Shown piece after piece: positions 8,480 through 18,258 of a stretch of DNA of 64,000 nucleotides. The DNA is from a bacterium (GTDB lineage Bacteria; Planctomycetota; UBA1135; UBA2386): the NCBI GenBank assembly GCA_024743115.1, contig JANSXC010000006.1, forward strand, positions 124,001 through 188,000, read 5' to 3'. Positions within the stretch are counted from its first letter, which is position 1; every line of letters starts with the position of its first letter. The position numbers were made by a program, and so were the translations under genes. Below the pieces are notes generated by a model. The model made no database searches. It was not told where the DNA came from and saw only the letters and a program-made list of their open reading frames with translations.

Positions 8480-11086
8480 ATGACCTCCACCCCGACCGCC
8501 GAACTTCTCCTCGCTCACCAGGACTGGGTCCGCGCGCTCGCGCGCAACCTCGTCGACGATCCCGCGCGCGCCGACGACGTGACCCAGCAGACGTTGCTCG
8601 AAGCCATGACGCGTCCCCCGCGCGACTGGCGCAGCCCACGTGGGTGGCTCGCGACCGTCGCGCGCAACGCCGCCCGCGCGTTCGCGCGCCAGGAATCGCG
8701 GCGGCATCGCCGCGAAGAAGCCGTGGCACGCGCAGACGTCGTGACCGTCGATCCCGCGGCGGCGATCGATCGGGCCACGGCGCACAAGCGTCTGGTCGAT
8801 GAGGTGTTCGCGCTCGAAGAGCCATACCACACCGTCTTGCTGCTGCGCTTCTTCGAAGACCTCGAAGCGCGTGAGATTGCCGAGCAACTCGGCCGGCCGG
8901 TCGCGACCGTGCGCACGCAGTTGCAGCGCGGCCTGGAGCGCATGCGCACGCGGCTCGACGACGAGTTCGGCGGGCGTGAAGCCTGGGGCGCGCTGATTCT
9001 GCCGCTGTTCTCGGCGCGGCAGGGCGTCACGGCAGCTGCCGCGTCCGGGACGGCCGCGACGTTCGCGGTCTGGCACTGGCTCGCGCCGTTGCTCGTCGTT
9101 GGGATCGCCCTGTTCGTCGGCCTCGGGTTGCTTCAGGGTGCGGGGGACCCTCAGCCGTTGAATACGGCGTCGACGGCTGGCGGTGCCGGTCCGGCCGGGG
9201 CAGGGGGCTCGCAGCCTGCCACGCCGAACGAGCGTCGATCGGCTGATGTCACGTCGCCGATTCCGATCCCCGACGCGAATCCGGTTGCCGGCGAACCGTC
9301 GCTGGTCGGGCGGCTGCTCACGCTCGATGGTCGGCCGGCCGTTGGGGTCGAAGTCGTCTGGCACGACCCGGCCATGCCGCGACTCGATGGCCGCCGGCTC
9401 GTCCACGGCAACACCAGCATGGATCTCGATCAGCCGTCCTTGCAGGCGCAGTTCGTTCACGAGGCCGGTGTCGAGCTCTTCGCGCGCCGATACGCGCCGT
9501 ATCAGAAAGAGGTCGCGGCGATGATCCGGGGCGAGCCGGTCGGTCGGCCACGCGCGACGGCGGATGGCCGTGGGGGTTTCGAGCTCGCGGGCCCAGAGGG
9601 TCTCGCGGGAGTGCGAATCGAGCACGCGGACTGGGGCATCTACGGCAACGGGCGGAACGCGGCGGGCGAGCTCGTGCTAGTCGTGGGGTCGGTCGCGCAC
9701 GTTCGTGGGCGCATCGTCGATGGCGCCGGCAATCCGATCGCCGGGGTCTACCTTGGTGCGAGCTACTCGTTCGACAGCATCCCGGGCTTGCCACAGACCC
9801 TGCGCGAGAGCTCCGGGTTTCGCTCGTTCAACGACACCACGGACCGGCTCGGGGCATTCGATCTGGGTTCGATCCCGCGCATCGCGGGTCTGACGGTTCG
9901 CGCGCAGAAGCGCGGCTACGAGTCGCTCGGGGTGAAGTTGGCCGACATCGTCGATGAGCAGGTCTGGACGCTGCCGCGGACTCCCGAGCGGCAGCGCTGG
10001 GTCGTGTCGGGGATCGTGCAGCACCAGGACGGCCGTCCTGCCGGTGGCGCCGTTCTGCGCCATGCCGGCTCGGGAACCCAGGCCAACGAGCTCGGGCGGT
10101 TCGAGTTCGACCTACATTCGCCGAGCCGGTTGCCGCTGACTGCCCACCTCCGTGGCTATCAGCCGGCCGTGCTCGGGGACTTCGGTAAGCGGATGCGCTC
10201 CGACCGCAGCGCCGGGCGCGACCTCGTGCTCACGCTCGGCCCCGAAGCGCTCGAGCTGCACGGGCGCGTACTCGATCCGAGTGGCGAGCCGTTGGCCGGC
10301 GCGCGCGTGTTGATCCAGGACGGCACGCCCTACGGCACGTTCCCCGGCTGGCTCGAGAACTGGATCGGTCGCCAGGACAGGGATGGTGAACTCACGGCCG
10401 GGGATGGCTCGTTCGTGTTGCGCGGGCTTGCTGATCGCAGCTACACGTTGCGCGTGGTCGAGCCGCGAACGCTGCTCGTCATCGAGTCGCAGCCTGTGGC
10501 GGCGGGTAGCCAGAACGTGGAACTGCGGGCGCCGGCCGATGCGTATCTGGGCACGATCGCGGGCGTGATCGTCGATCGCGCCGGCAACGGGATACCGGGC
10601 CTGAAGGTGCAGCTCGATACCGTGAAGCAGCGCTTCGGCACCGGCAGCACGAGCTACATGGGGCGCGAGCCGCGGCTCGTCACGGATGCGGACGGTCGCT
10701 TCGAGATCCATGATTGCCCGCGACGCCACGTGCGGTTGTGGGTGAACGGCGACGGGATCGAAGGTCGTTCCGTGCCGTTGCCCGAGCACGGCGGTCCCCT
10801 GCGCATCGAGGTGTCGCGCCTGTTGCGGTTTCGGCTGCGCGTCGCGACGGCCGGGGCACAGTCCTTCGTCGTCGTCGATGCCGCGGGCGAACGCCTCGTG
10901 GTCGTTCGCAACTCGCTCGGCATGACCGGTCACTTCCGCGAGAACGCGGTCCCCGCGGCGGACGCTTCGCCGGTCTACGACGTCGTCGACAGTGCGGTCG
11001 AACTGCTGTTGCTCGCGGATGACGAGGTCGTGCGGCGCGTGCCGCTGGCCCTGCAGGTCGGCGAACTCAACGAAGTCGATATCTGA
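8480..11086 (+). CDS. ECF sigma factor fused to a membrane segment and carboxypeptidase-regulatory-like repeats
   Basis: 868 residues. Residues about 10-75 form sigma-2 (HQDWVRALARNLVDDPARADDVTQQTLLEA split over a helix pair) and about 105-160 sigma-4 (EEPYHTVLLLRFFEDLEARE, then ATVRTQLQRGLERMRTRLDD). A membrane helix lies at about 194-220 (WHWLAPLLVVGIALFVGLGLL). Beyond it are about 640 residues of repeated carboxypeptidase-regulatory-like beta-sandwiches, each with a pattern like GRVLDPSGEPLAGARVLIQDG or GVIVDRAGNGIPGLKVQLD. The architecture puts the sigma domains in the cytoplasm and the repeats outside. A matching paralogue lies at 25022. No anti-sigma gene is adjacent, so the exported half may itself be the sensor. 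Release by proteolysis is a possible mechanism but nothing in the sequence proves it. Confidence 0.88.
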   Translation: MTSTPTAELLLAHQDWVRALARNLVDDPARADDVTQQTLLEAMTRPPRDWRSPRGWLATVARNAARAFARQESRRHRREEAVARADVVTVDPAAAIDRATAHKRLVDEVFALEEPYHTVLLLRFFEDLEAREIAEQLGRPVATVRTQLQRGLERMRTRLDDEFGGREAWGALILPLFSARQGVTAAAASGTAATFAVWHWLAPLLVVGIALFVGLGLLQGAGDPQPLNTASTAGGAGPAGAGGSQPATPNERRSADVTSPIPIPDANPVAGEPSLVGRLLTLDGRPAVGVEVVWHDPAMPRLDGRRLVHGNTSMDLDQPSLQAQFVHEAGVELFARRYAPYQKEVAAMIRGEPVGRPRATADGRGGFELAGPEGLAGVRIEHADWGIYGNGRNAAGELVLVVGSVAHVRGRIVDGAGNPIAGVYLGASYSFDSIPGLPQTLRESSGFRSFNDTTDRLGAFDLGSIPRIAGLTVRAQKRGYESLGVKLADIVDEQVWTLPRTPERQRWVVSGIVQHQDGRPAGGAVLRHAGSGTQANELGRFEFDLHSPSRLPLTAHLRGYQPAVLGDFGKRMRSDRSAGRDLVLTLGPEALELHGRVLDPSGEPLAGARVLIQDGTPYGTFPGWLENWIGRQDRDGELTAGDGSFVLRGLADRSYTLRVVEPRTLLVIESQPVAAGSQNVELRAPADAYLGTIAGVIVDRAGNGIPGLKVQLDTVKQRFGTGSTSYMGREPRLVTDADGRFEIHDCPRRHVRLWVNGDGIEGRSVPLPEHGGPLRIEVSRLLRFRLRVATAGAQSFVVVDAAGERLVVVRNSLGMTGHFRENAVPAADASPVYDVVDSAVELLLLADDEVVRRVPLALQVGELNEVDI

Positions 11087-11114
11087 ACTCGTGCAGCGCG
11101 CGGGGTGGCGGCCG

Positions 11115-12188
11115 CTATAGCTTCGCCGTTTGCCAGAACGCGATGCCGCCCGCCTGCAGCCCGACGGCGACCGTCGTGACCTTGCGTTGTTGCTGCAGGT
11201 CGACGACGTCGAGTGCACCGGGTTCGGCGTTCTTGCCTTCGGCGGTCACGAACGCGTAGCGGTCGTCGGGGCTGATCACGACGCCATGGGTCACGCGGCG
11301 CGACGACGGGAAGCGCGCGCTCTCCGTGCCCTGCTCGAGATCCCAGATGCCGATTTCGCCGGCCGTCTTGTAGGTCACGACGAGCTGCTTGCCCGTGCTC
11401 GTGAGGTCGAGGTTGTAGGGACCCTTGGCGCATGCGAGGCGCCGCGTGACGAGCCACTCGTCGGTGTCGACCTCCACGATCGTCGCTTTGCCGTTGAGCG
11501 CGGCGTAGATCTTTTTCTGCGTCGGGTGCGGCTGGATCCAGGTCGGCTTGGCTTCCGACTCGTGACCCTTGGGGAGATCGATGTCGAGCTGCATGTTGCG
11601 CGTGACCTTGAACGTCGTCGCATCGATCTCGTAGAGCTCGCCTGACATCATCGCGCACGAGTAGTGCAGCCGGCCGTCCCTGGTCAGGCGTGAGCCATGC
11701 GGCATCGCGCCCGTCATCGTGCGCGCGACTTCGACCATCGCGTCGGGATCGACGATCGACACCGAGCTCGGCAGCATGCGGCCGTGCAGGTTGAAGTTGA
11801 CGCAGTAGAGCAGGCCGGTCGCGGGACTGATCTGCATCGTCGCGGGGAACATGCCGAGCTCGCACTCGCCGACCAGCGCGTCGTCCGAAGTGCGGTACTT
11901 GTAGAGCAGACCGAACGGCTTGCCGTGCGCGATCGACAAGTACCAGTACTTGCCCTCCGGGCCGACGGTCAGGCCGTGCGGACCCTCGATCTCGGTCGGC
12001 TGGTAGCCGACATCGATGATCTTCTCGACCTTGGCCGTCTGGCCGTCGAAGGCGACGCGGTGGACTTCGTCCGCGGATTCGCACGCGACGAAGACGCGGT
12101 AGATCTTCTGATCAGGTTTCTCCTGGCCCGTGAGCGGGGCGGCGCAGGCCGTGGCGAGAACGACTGCCGAAGCGATGTGAACGTTCAC
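11115..12188 (-). CDS. Exported YVTN/YncE-like beta-propeller protein
   Basis: 357 residues from the GTG at 12188, whose GTGA overlaps the stop of the preceding gene (12185-12188), giving translational coupling. The signal sequence is VNVHIASAVVLATACAAPLTGQ. The mature part is made of repeated four-strand blades such as EIEGPHGLTVGPEGKYWYLS, PATGLLYCVNFNL, GKQLVVTYKTAGEIGIWDLE and ISPDDRYAFVTAEGKNAEPGA, as in YncE-like, lactonase-like seven-bladed propellers. It is probably periplasmic. It pairs with the LVIVD protein upstream; both read like binding or reporter propellers, and I see no catalytic motif. The 28-base gap to the stop of the convergent sigma fusion is too short for a separate terminator. 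Confidence 0.82.
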   Translation of the reverse strand: MNVHIASAVVLATACAAPLTGQEKPDQKIYRVFVACESADEVHRVAFDGQTAKVEKIIDVGYQPTEIEGPHGLTVGPEGKYWYLSIAHGKPFGLLYKYRTSDDALVGECELGMFPATMQISPATGLLYCVNFNLHGRMLPSSVSIVDPDAMVEVARTMTGAMPHGSRLTRDGRLHYSCAMMSGELYEIDATTFKVTRNMQLDIDLPKGHESEAKPTWIQPHPTQKKIYAALNGKATIVEVDTDEWLVTRRLACAKGPYNLDLTSTGKQLVVTYKTAGEIGIWDLEQGTESARFPSSRRVTHGVVISPDDRYAFVTAEGKNAEPGALDVVDLQQQRKVTTVAVGLQAGGIAFWQTAKL

Positions 12189-14200
12189 CGCCGCCGCCCC
12201 TTGTCCTCGACGAGCTTCACGGCCCAGAGTCCCGAGTTCCAATCGGAGAAGAAGATGTGCCCCTTGTGCGGCTGCGGGCCCCAGGCCATCGGCGCGTTGG
12301 GCACGAGCGACTCGGGGTGAGTCGGCAGATACCACGCGATCTCGCGGCCCTGGCGATACAGGTCACCCATGAGATCGCCGGAGATGTCGACGACGCGCAG
12401 GCCGGCGTTGTAGTAGGCGACGTACATCGTGTTGCCCTCGATCCACAGGTTGTGCGTGCCGGCTTCCGGAACCTCGTAGCGCGCGACCTCCTGCGGATCC
12501 TCGAGGTCCGTGAAGTCGACGATGTGGATCCAGCCACGCGCGTAGGTCGGGTTGTCCTTGGTGTAGAGTCCGTACGGGAACGCTTCGTCGCCGGCAAACA
12601 CGTAGAACTTGTCCGTGTCCTTGCTGCGCCACGGGAACGCCGCGTGGTTCCAGCCGCTCGGGTAGGCGTAGTTGCCGATCTTGACCGGGTTGCTCGGCGA
12701 GCCGCCCTTGATGCCGTTGCCGACGTCGACGAGATGCAGGCCGTAGCGCCAGTTGCTCGAGTAGGCGATGCCGTTCTCGACCCACACGTCGTGAATCGAT
12801 GCGCCGGGCTCGAACACCTGGTAGCTGCCGACGCGGATCGGCGCACGCGGGTTCTTGATGTCGAGGATGTCGTAGCGGCGGCCAGCGCTGAGCGCGTAGG
12901 CGTAGCCCTCGTGGATGAAGAGGTTGTGCACGCCGCCCGTGAGCTGGTCGTCGAACTCGCTGATCTTCTGCGGATTGCGCGGGTCGCTGACGTCGAACGC
13001 GACGATGCCGTTCTTGCGGTTGCTCGCGCCTTCGCGGCTGATGATGCAGAGCCTTCCGTCGTCGCTGACCTTGACGTCGTTGACCGTGCGCGCGTCGACC
13101 GTGACCGTCGCGATGCGTTCGATCTTCGACGGATCGGTCACGTCCCAGAAGATCGCGTCACCGTTGGCGCCCCAGGTACCCGTGACGCAGTAGTCGCGGC
13201 CGTCGACGCCTTCCCAGACCCAGAGGTCCGACGTGTGCACGTCGAGCACGGGGCCGTGGCCGACGCGCTCGAGCTTGCGCTTCTGCGGGAACCGCTTGGT
13301 GGCTCGGATCGTGAGGCGGTCGCTGACGTTGCCGCACGTCGCGACGATCGTGTAGAGGCCGGGCTTTTCGGCGACGAACCGACCGTCCTGTTGGATCTGG
13401 CCCGTCGCGGCGTTGCCGAGCGTGTCGTCGGGTCGCGCGGTGAACGAATAGAACACCGGTACGTTCCAGACCGCAGCTCCGTCCGCGTTCGTCAGCTTCA
13501 CGCCGAACGTGATCACGTCGCCCGTGCGCACAGTGTCCGTCGGTGCGTGCAGGTCGAGCTTCGCGACCGGATTGGCTACGACATCGAGCGTGATTTCATG
13601 TTCGAGGTCACCACCCTTGGCAAGGATCTTCGTGCTGCCGGGGCGCAGGCCCGTCACGAGCCCGAACGCATCGACCGCGGCGACGTCGCGATTTGCCGAC
13701 GTCAGCGCGACGGTGAGGTCGTCACGCGGGGTGCCGTTCTTGTCGACGACGTGCGCCGCGAGCGGCACGGTCGTGCCGGTGTAGATCTTCGGCGGCGCAT
13801 TCGGCAGCTCGATTGCGGCCGGATCGGGATGCGGGACCGTCACCGTCACGGTGGCGGATGGGCCGGTGCGACGATCGACGTTCGGCAGCAGCGCGCGCGC
13901 GATGATCTCGAACTTGCCGGGCTTGAGTGCTTCGACCTCGCCGTCACTGCTGACGCGCAGCGACCGTCGGGCGCGCGAGAAGAACAGCACGCGGGCGTCC
14001 GCGACCGGGCGGCCACCGACGTCGAGCACCTCGGCGTCGAGCTGCGCCTTGCCACCGACCGGCAGGGTCAGTTCGTTGGGGCTCACGCGGACGCTACCAG
14101 TCGCGGCGGGCTTCGACTCGATCTGCGCGACCAGCGTTGGCGCGAGGGCGATTGGTAGGAAGGTGAGGAAGCTGGCAACGAGGAGGCGGGTTCGGGTCAC
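12185..14200 (-). CDS. Exported Ig-like (Big) and LVIVD-repeat protein
   Basis: 671 residues from the GTG at 14200. AAGGA lies about 9 bases upstream and the start opens a signal peptide (TRLLVASFLTFLPIALAPTLVAQ). Residues about 35-330 are bacterial Ig-like domains: RVSPNELTLPVGGKAQLDAE and VAAVDAFGLVTGLRPGSTKI are typical Big-2 strands. The second half is an LVIVD propeller: GIVAFDVSDPRNPQKISEFD, YDILDIKNPRAPIRVGSY, HIVDFTDLEDPQEVARYEVP and LRVVDISGDL. Such proteins are surface or periplasmic and their ligands are generally unknown. It is co-transcribed with the propeller at 11115 through a GTGA overlap. Upstream, 14201-14412 is the divergent promoter region shared with the repeat protein at 14413. 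Confidence 0.85.
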   Translation of the reverse strand: MTRTRLLVASFLTFLPIALAPTLVAQIESKPAATGSVRVSPNELTLPVGGKAQLDAEVLDVGGRPVADARVLFFSRARRSLRVSSDGEVEALKPGKFEIIARALLPNVDRRTGPSATVTVTVPHPDPAAIELPNAPPKIYTGTTVPLAAHVVDKNGTPRDDLTVALTSANRDVAAVDAFGLVTGLRPGSTKILAKGGDLEHEITLDVVANPVAKLDLHAPTDTVRTGDVITFGVKLTNADGAAVWNVPVFYSFTARPDDTLGNAATGQIQQDGRFVAEKPGLYTIVATCGNVSDRLTIRATKRFPQKRKLERVGHGPVLDVHTSDLWVWEGVDGRDYCVTGTWGANGDAIFWDVTDPSKIERIATVTVDARTVNDVKVSDDGRLCIISREGASNRKNGIVAFDVSDPRNPQKISEFDDQLTGGVHNLFIHEGYAYALSAGRRYDILDIKNPRAPIRVGSYQVFEPGASIHDVWVENGIAYSSNWRYGLHLVDVGNGIKGGSPSNPVKIGNYAYPSGWNHAAFPWRSKDTDKFYVFAGDEAFPYGLYTKDNPTYARGWIHIVDFTDLEDPQEVARYEVPEAGTHNLWIEGNTMYVAYYNAGLRVVDISGDLMGDLYRQGREIAWYLPTHPESLVPNAPMAWGPQPHKGHIFFSDWNSGLWAVKLVEDKGRRR

Positions 14201-14412
14201 GGCAGATCCTTGGAGGTCGCGGTCGGTACAAGAAGGACCGCTGCGCGTGAGTCTAAAGGGCGCTCCGCGCGATGGCAGTGACGGCGTGCACGGTTCGTGC
14301 CGTTCTGCCGTAACGACGTGGTATCTCGGAACTGGCCATGGCAACGCTGGCCGATCGGGCCGTCACGCCCTCGGGCCGCGATGTCGTTCGGGGAATACAA
14401 TGGGGTGTTCCG

Positions 14413-16890
14413 ATGCTTGCCGAGCTCTCGTCGTGGCGCCTTCTGACGCGCCTTCTGGTCACGTGGTCACTCAGTACCGCGACCGTTGCGCAGTGTGACC
14501 CCACCTGGCTCCAGGGCCTTGGCTCACTCGGGGCCGACGGGCAGATCAACGCCGTCGTCGAATGGGATCCGGATGGAGCCGGGCCGCTGCCGCTGCAGAC
14601 CGTGATCGGCGGCAACTTCGAACACGCGGGTGGCAATGCCGCCAACCACGTGGCGCGTTGGGATGGCACGGCCTGGCGGGCTTTCGGCACCGGCATGAAC
14701 GACAACGTGCTCGCGTTGACCGTTCTGCAGACCGGCGAACTGGTCGCAGCCGGAGAGTTCACGACGGCAGGTGGCGCGCCCGCAAATCGGGTGGCTCGGT
14801 GGGACGGTGTGCAGTGGCAGCCGATGGGCGCGGGCTTCAACAATCTCGTCAAGTCGGTCGTGGTGTCCCCGGCTGGCCAGCTGTTCGCGGGCGGCTTCTT
14901 CACGCTTGGCAACAGTCGTCTGGCGGAATGGGACGGCACCAACTGGCAGCCGTTCGGGGCCGTCGGAGGATCGGTCGATGCGATGACGTTCCTCAGCAAT
15001 GGCGACCTAATCGTCGGCGGGGGATTCAACACCATCGGCGGGATCGGCTCGCCGCGTATTGCCCGTTGGGACGGTACGGCATGGCACGCGATCGGCGCGA
15101 CTCAGAACGTGCTCGCTCTGGCGCCACTGCCGGGCGGCGGCATGGTGGCGGGCGGCTTCTTCCTCTCGATCGGCGGCGTCGTTGCCAACCGGGTGGCGTC
15201 CTTCGACGGTACTACTTGGTCGGCGCTCGGCGCTGGGTCACTCTCGACCGTCGCAGCCGTTGGCACCCTGCCAAGCGGCGACATCGTCGCGGGAGGGGCC
15301 TATAGCGGCATCTCGAGTGCGGTCGTGCGTTGGGGTGGCAGTGGCTGGACGGCGCTCGGTAGCGGCCTTCAGGGCACGGCGCGCTCGATCATTCACAACG
15401 CCAGCGGCGGCATCACGGTTGGAGGTTCGCTCGTATCGCCGCTGCCCGGCAACGTCCGTGGCATCACGCAATGGGATGGCGCGACGTGGTCTCCGTTCGG
15501 CACCCCGCGCGAGGTCACTGGCGAGGCCAATGCGATCTGCAGCGATGGCCAGGGCGGCTTCTACGCCGGTGGTCGGTTTCGTGAGGCGGGCGCACTCACC
15601 GTGGATCGCGTCGCGCACTGGGACGGGACCGCCTGGCAGGCGCTCGGGTCTGGCGCGGCCTCGACCGTCAACGCGGTGGCGCGGTTGTCCAATGGCGACC
15701 TCGTCGCTGGCGGCTTCTTTACAACGATCGGTGGCGTCGCGGCCAACCGGATCGCGCGCTGGGATGGGGCGACCTGGAGTGCTCTCGGCAGTGGTTGCAA
15801 CGGCACCGTCTACGGATTGCACGCCTTGCCGGGCGGTCGATTGATCGTGGTGGGACAGTTCAGCAACGCGGGCGGCGTGGCGGCGAGCAACGTGGCGCTC
15901 TGGGATGGCGCAGCGTGGTCGGCATTGGGGGCTGGGGTGAGCAGCGTCGCGTTTGCGGTTGCTGCTTCGGCGAATGGCGACATCTACGTCGGTGGTGCGT
16001 TCACGACGGCCGGCGGTGGTCCGGCCGCGCGCGTTGCGCGCTGGAATGGTATCAGCTGGTCGCCGCTCGGGGCCGGGGTCAACAGTACCGTTCGGGCGTT
16101 GACACCGCTCGCGAGCGGTGGGATTGCCGCTGGCGGGTTCTTCTCCATGGCTGGTGGCGCGTTGGCGCGAGGACTCGCGATCTGGGATGGGAGCGCCTGG
16201 CAGTCCTTGTCGACGAACACGAATGGACTGGTCTATGCCTTGGCCGAACTACCCAACGGCGAACTGCTCGCTGGTGGGACGTTTCAGTCGATCAACGGCG
16301 TTTCGATCGATTCCCTCGCGACCTGGGATGGCGTGGCCTGGAGTGCCTACCAGGGTGGCGCCGATGGCGAAGTCAACGGGTTGGCCGTCGATGGCCGCGG
16401 GCTACTGGTTGCCGGCACGTTCGAGACCATTGCCGGTGTCGGTTCGTCGAACGTCGCGCAGTTGCAGGCGCCATGCGCGGCGACTGCGACCGAGGTCGCG
16501 ACCGCTTGTGTTGGCCCCGCCGGCCCGCTGTTGCTCGAAACCGTCGCGCCACCGTGGACCGGCGATGTCTTCGCGTCGACGTGTTCGGGGTTTGCGCCGC
16601 TATCACTTGGTTTGGCGCTGGTTGGGCTGCTGCCACAGAACCAGCCGCTAGCCGCGATCAGTCCGCTCGCACTGCCGAACTGTGATCTGCTGTCGTCCAA
16701 CGAAGCCAGTGTTCTCGTGTTGCCAGCAGGCGGTTCGGCGGGCTACCAGTTCGCGATCCCGAACGATCTCGCGTTCGTCGGCGTCGCGCTCTGGCATCAG
16801 TTCGTGCAGGCCGAACTCGACGCGCAGAGCCAGCTCGTGTCCTTGAGCAGCTCGAATGCTCTGGGACTCGTGATCGGCGCGTTTCCGTAA
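14413..16890 (+). CDS. Exported delta-60/kelch-like repeat protein with C-terminal module
   Basis: 825 residues. The ATG at 14413 opens a signal-like segment (LLTRLLVTWSLSTATVAQ). About 13 tandem units of roughly 50 residues follow, each with a core like NRVARWDGTAWQALGSG and LPNGDLVAGGFFTTIGGVA, which should form one or more propellers. In three units the Asp is replaced by Gly or Asn. The last about 125 residues, after the repeats, begin CAATATEVATACVGPAG and end with IPNDLAFVGVALWHQF, matching the shared C-terminal module of this window. TACAAT at 14396-14401 could be its -10 element. The strong hairpin 28 bases after the stop should end the transcript. Ligand unknown. Confidence 0.85.
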   Translation: MLAELSSWRLLTRLLVTWSLSTATVAQCDPTWLQGLGSLGADGQINAVVEWDPDGAGPLPLQTVIGGNFEHAGGNAANHVARWDGTAWRAFGTGMNDNVLALTVLQTGELVAAGEFTTAGGAPANRVARWDGVQWQPMGAGFNNLVKSVVVSPAGQLFAGGFFTLGNSRLAEWDGTNWQPFGAVGGSVDAMTFLSNGDLIVGGGFNTIGGIGSPRIARWDGTAWHAIGATQNVLALAPLPGGGMVAGGFFLSIGGVVANRVASFDGTTWSALGAGSLSTVAAVGTLPSGDIVAGGAYSGISSAVVRWGGSGWTALGSGLQGTARSIIHNASGGITVGGSLVSPLPGNVRGITQWDGATWSPFGTPREVTGEANAICSDGQGGFYAGGRFREAGALTVDRVAHWDGTAWQALGSGAASTVNAVARLSNGDLVAGGFFTTIGGVAANRIARWDGATWSALGSGCNGTVYGLHALPGGRLIVVGQFSNAGGVAASNVALWDGAAWSALGAGVSSVAFAVAASANGDIYVGGAFTTAGGGPAARVARWNGISWSPLGAGVNSTVRALTPLASGGIAAGGFFSMAGGALARGLAIWDGSAWQSLSTNTNGLVYALAELPNGELLAGGTFQSINGVSIDSLATWDGVAWSAYQGGADGEVNGLAVDGRGLLVAGTFETIAGVGSSNVAQLQAPCAATATEVATACVGPAGPLLLETVAPPWTGDVFASTCSGFAPLSLGLALVGLLPQNQPLAAISPLALPNCDLLSSNEASVLVLPAGGSAGYQFAIPNDLAFVGVALWHQFVQAELDAQSQLVSLSSSNALGLVIGAFP

Positions 16891-16917
16891 CTCGCGCGCC
16901 GCCGGCCGAAGACGACT

Positions 16918-16939
16918 CGCGTTCGCGTCAGCGAACGCG
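16918..16939 (+). terminator. Perfect 9-bp hairpin before the DUF418 gene
   Basis: CGCGTTCGC / GCGAACGCG with GTCA tetraloop, directly after the repeat-protein gene. It ends just before the AGGA ribosome site of the next gene, so it may also affect that gene's expression. No T-run follows. Confidence 0.6.
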
Positions 16940-16949
16940 TAGGAACGGG

Positions 16950-18251
16950 GTGGTGACACCGTCCGCTCCAGCTCCCGTTTCGACCGGCGACCGCATCGTC
17001 GCGATCGATGTCGTGCGCGGGCTCGCCGTGCTCGGCATCCTCGCGATGAACATCGTCGAGTTCGGTCTGCCGCAGCATGCCTATGGCAACCCGGCGGTCG
17101 CGGGCGGTGCCACCGGCGCGGATCTGACGACGTGGCTCTGGCAGAGCACGTTGTTCGATGGCCGCATGCGCGCGTTGTTCTCGATGCTGTTCGGTGCCGG
17201 CATCGTGCTCATCAACGAACGACTCGCGGCGCGGGGTCTCAGTGGCAGCGCCGCGGACGTGCTGCTGCGGCGCTGCTTGTGGTTGATCCCATTCGGCCTC
17301 GTGCACCGCTTCTTCCTCCAGTGGACGGGCGACATCCTTTACATCTACGGATTGTTCGGCGTGCTCGCCGTGGGCTTCCGCAACCTGCGCCCTCGCACCC
17401 TGCTGGTGCTCGGCATCGCTTCGCTGTTCGCCTTCCTGCCGATCGAGCTGCGGCGCTACTCGGGGGTTGCGGAACTGCGCGACGACGCGGTTGCCGCCCA
17501 GCAGTTCGCGGCTGCGGAGGAGGAGGTGCCCGAAGACCTCGCCGCGGCGCTTTCGCGCTGGCAGCGTCGAACGAAGCCGCCGGTGCCCGAGGACAACACG
17601 GCGGAGATCGCCGCGATGCGCGGCAGTTGGGTCGACATCGTGCGGCTGCGCTGGGATCACAATCACCGGTTCCAGCACGCCTTCGTCTATCACTACTTCC
17701 TCTGGGATGTCGGTGGGATGCTCCTCATCGGGATGGGGCTTGCGGGCTTCGGCTTCTTCGCGGGCCGGCTGCGGGCGCGGACCTATGCGATGTTCTTCGT
17801 GGTCGGCGTGGCGGCCGCCGTGGGTTCGTACTGGTTTGCCCGGGAACACGCGGCAGTGAGCTGGTCGCGGGCCGACATCGATATGCACTGGTGGCGGCAG
17901 GTGCTCTATCCGTGGCTGCGCGGGTTGACGGGCCTCGGCTGGGCCGCGTTGCTGATCCTGCTGTTGCGGACCCCGCTTGCCGGTGCGCTCGGGACATTGC
18001 TTGGCAATGTCGGTCGGATGGCCTTCACGAACTACATCCTGCAGACGTTGCTCTGCACGAGCTTCTTCTTCGGCTGGGGGCTCGGTTACTTCGGTGAGCT
18101 TTCGCGGTCGGAGCTCATGATCGTCGTCCTCGTCGTGTCCGTCGTGCAGATCGTGTTCAGCGTCGTATGGCTGCGCGTGTTTCGCTTCGGTCCGCTCGAG
18201 TGGCTGTGGCGTTCGTTGTGTTACTGGCAGCGGCAACCGATGCGGCGGTGA
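16950..18251 (+). CDS. DUF418-family (YeiB-like) integral membrane protein
   Basis: 433 residues from GTG at 16950 with AGGA five bases upstream; the adjacent GTG at 16953 is an alternative. The opening RIVAIDVVRGLAVLGILAMN is the usual first helix of DUF418/YeiB and related acyltransferase-3-like proteins, and FDGRMRALFSMLFGAGIVL is the diagnostic second motif. About nine to ten hydrophobic helices follow, and the C-terminal half holds the DUF418 segment (TGLGWAALLILLLRTPLAG ... FTNYILQTLLCTSFFFGWG). The biochemical role is unproven; members are thought to transport or modify small molecules. It converges with the SGNH hydrolase, with only 7 bases between stops. Confidence 0.9.
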   Translation: MVTPSAPAPVSTGDRIVAIDVVRGLAVLGILAMNIVEFGLPQHAYGNPAVAGGATGADLTTWLWQSTLFDGRMRALFSMLFGAGIVLINERLAARGLSGSAADVLLRRCLWLIPFGLVHRFFLQWTGDILYIYGLFGVLAVGFRNLRPRTLLVLGIASLFAFLPIELRRYSGVAELRDDAVAAQQFAAAEEEVPEDLAAALSRWQRRTKPPVPEDNTAEIAAMRGSWVDIVRLRWDHNHRFQHAFVYHYFLWDVGGMLLIGMGLAGFGFFAGRLRARTYAMFFVVGVAAAVGSYWFAREHAAVSWSRADIDMHWWRQVLYPWLRGLTGLGWAALLILLLRTPLAGALGTLLGNVGRMAFTNYILQTLLCTSFFFGWGLGYFGELSRSELMIVVLVVSVVQIVFSVVWLRVFRFGPLEWLWRSLCYWQRQPMRR

Positions 18252-18258
18252 CAGGCGA

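Noticed and set aside
12257..14158. 633-codon open frame on the plus strand
   Set aside because: It is antisense to the LVIVD/Ig-like gene, whose product has a signal peptide and recognisable repeats. The antisense product is Asp/Arg/Val-rich with no domain. GC-rich genes often leave such open shadows.
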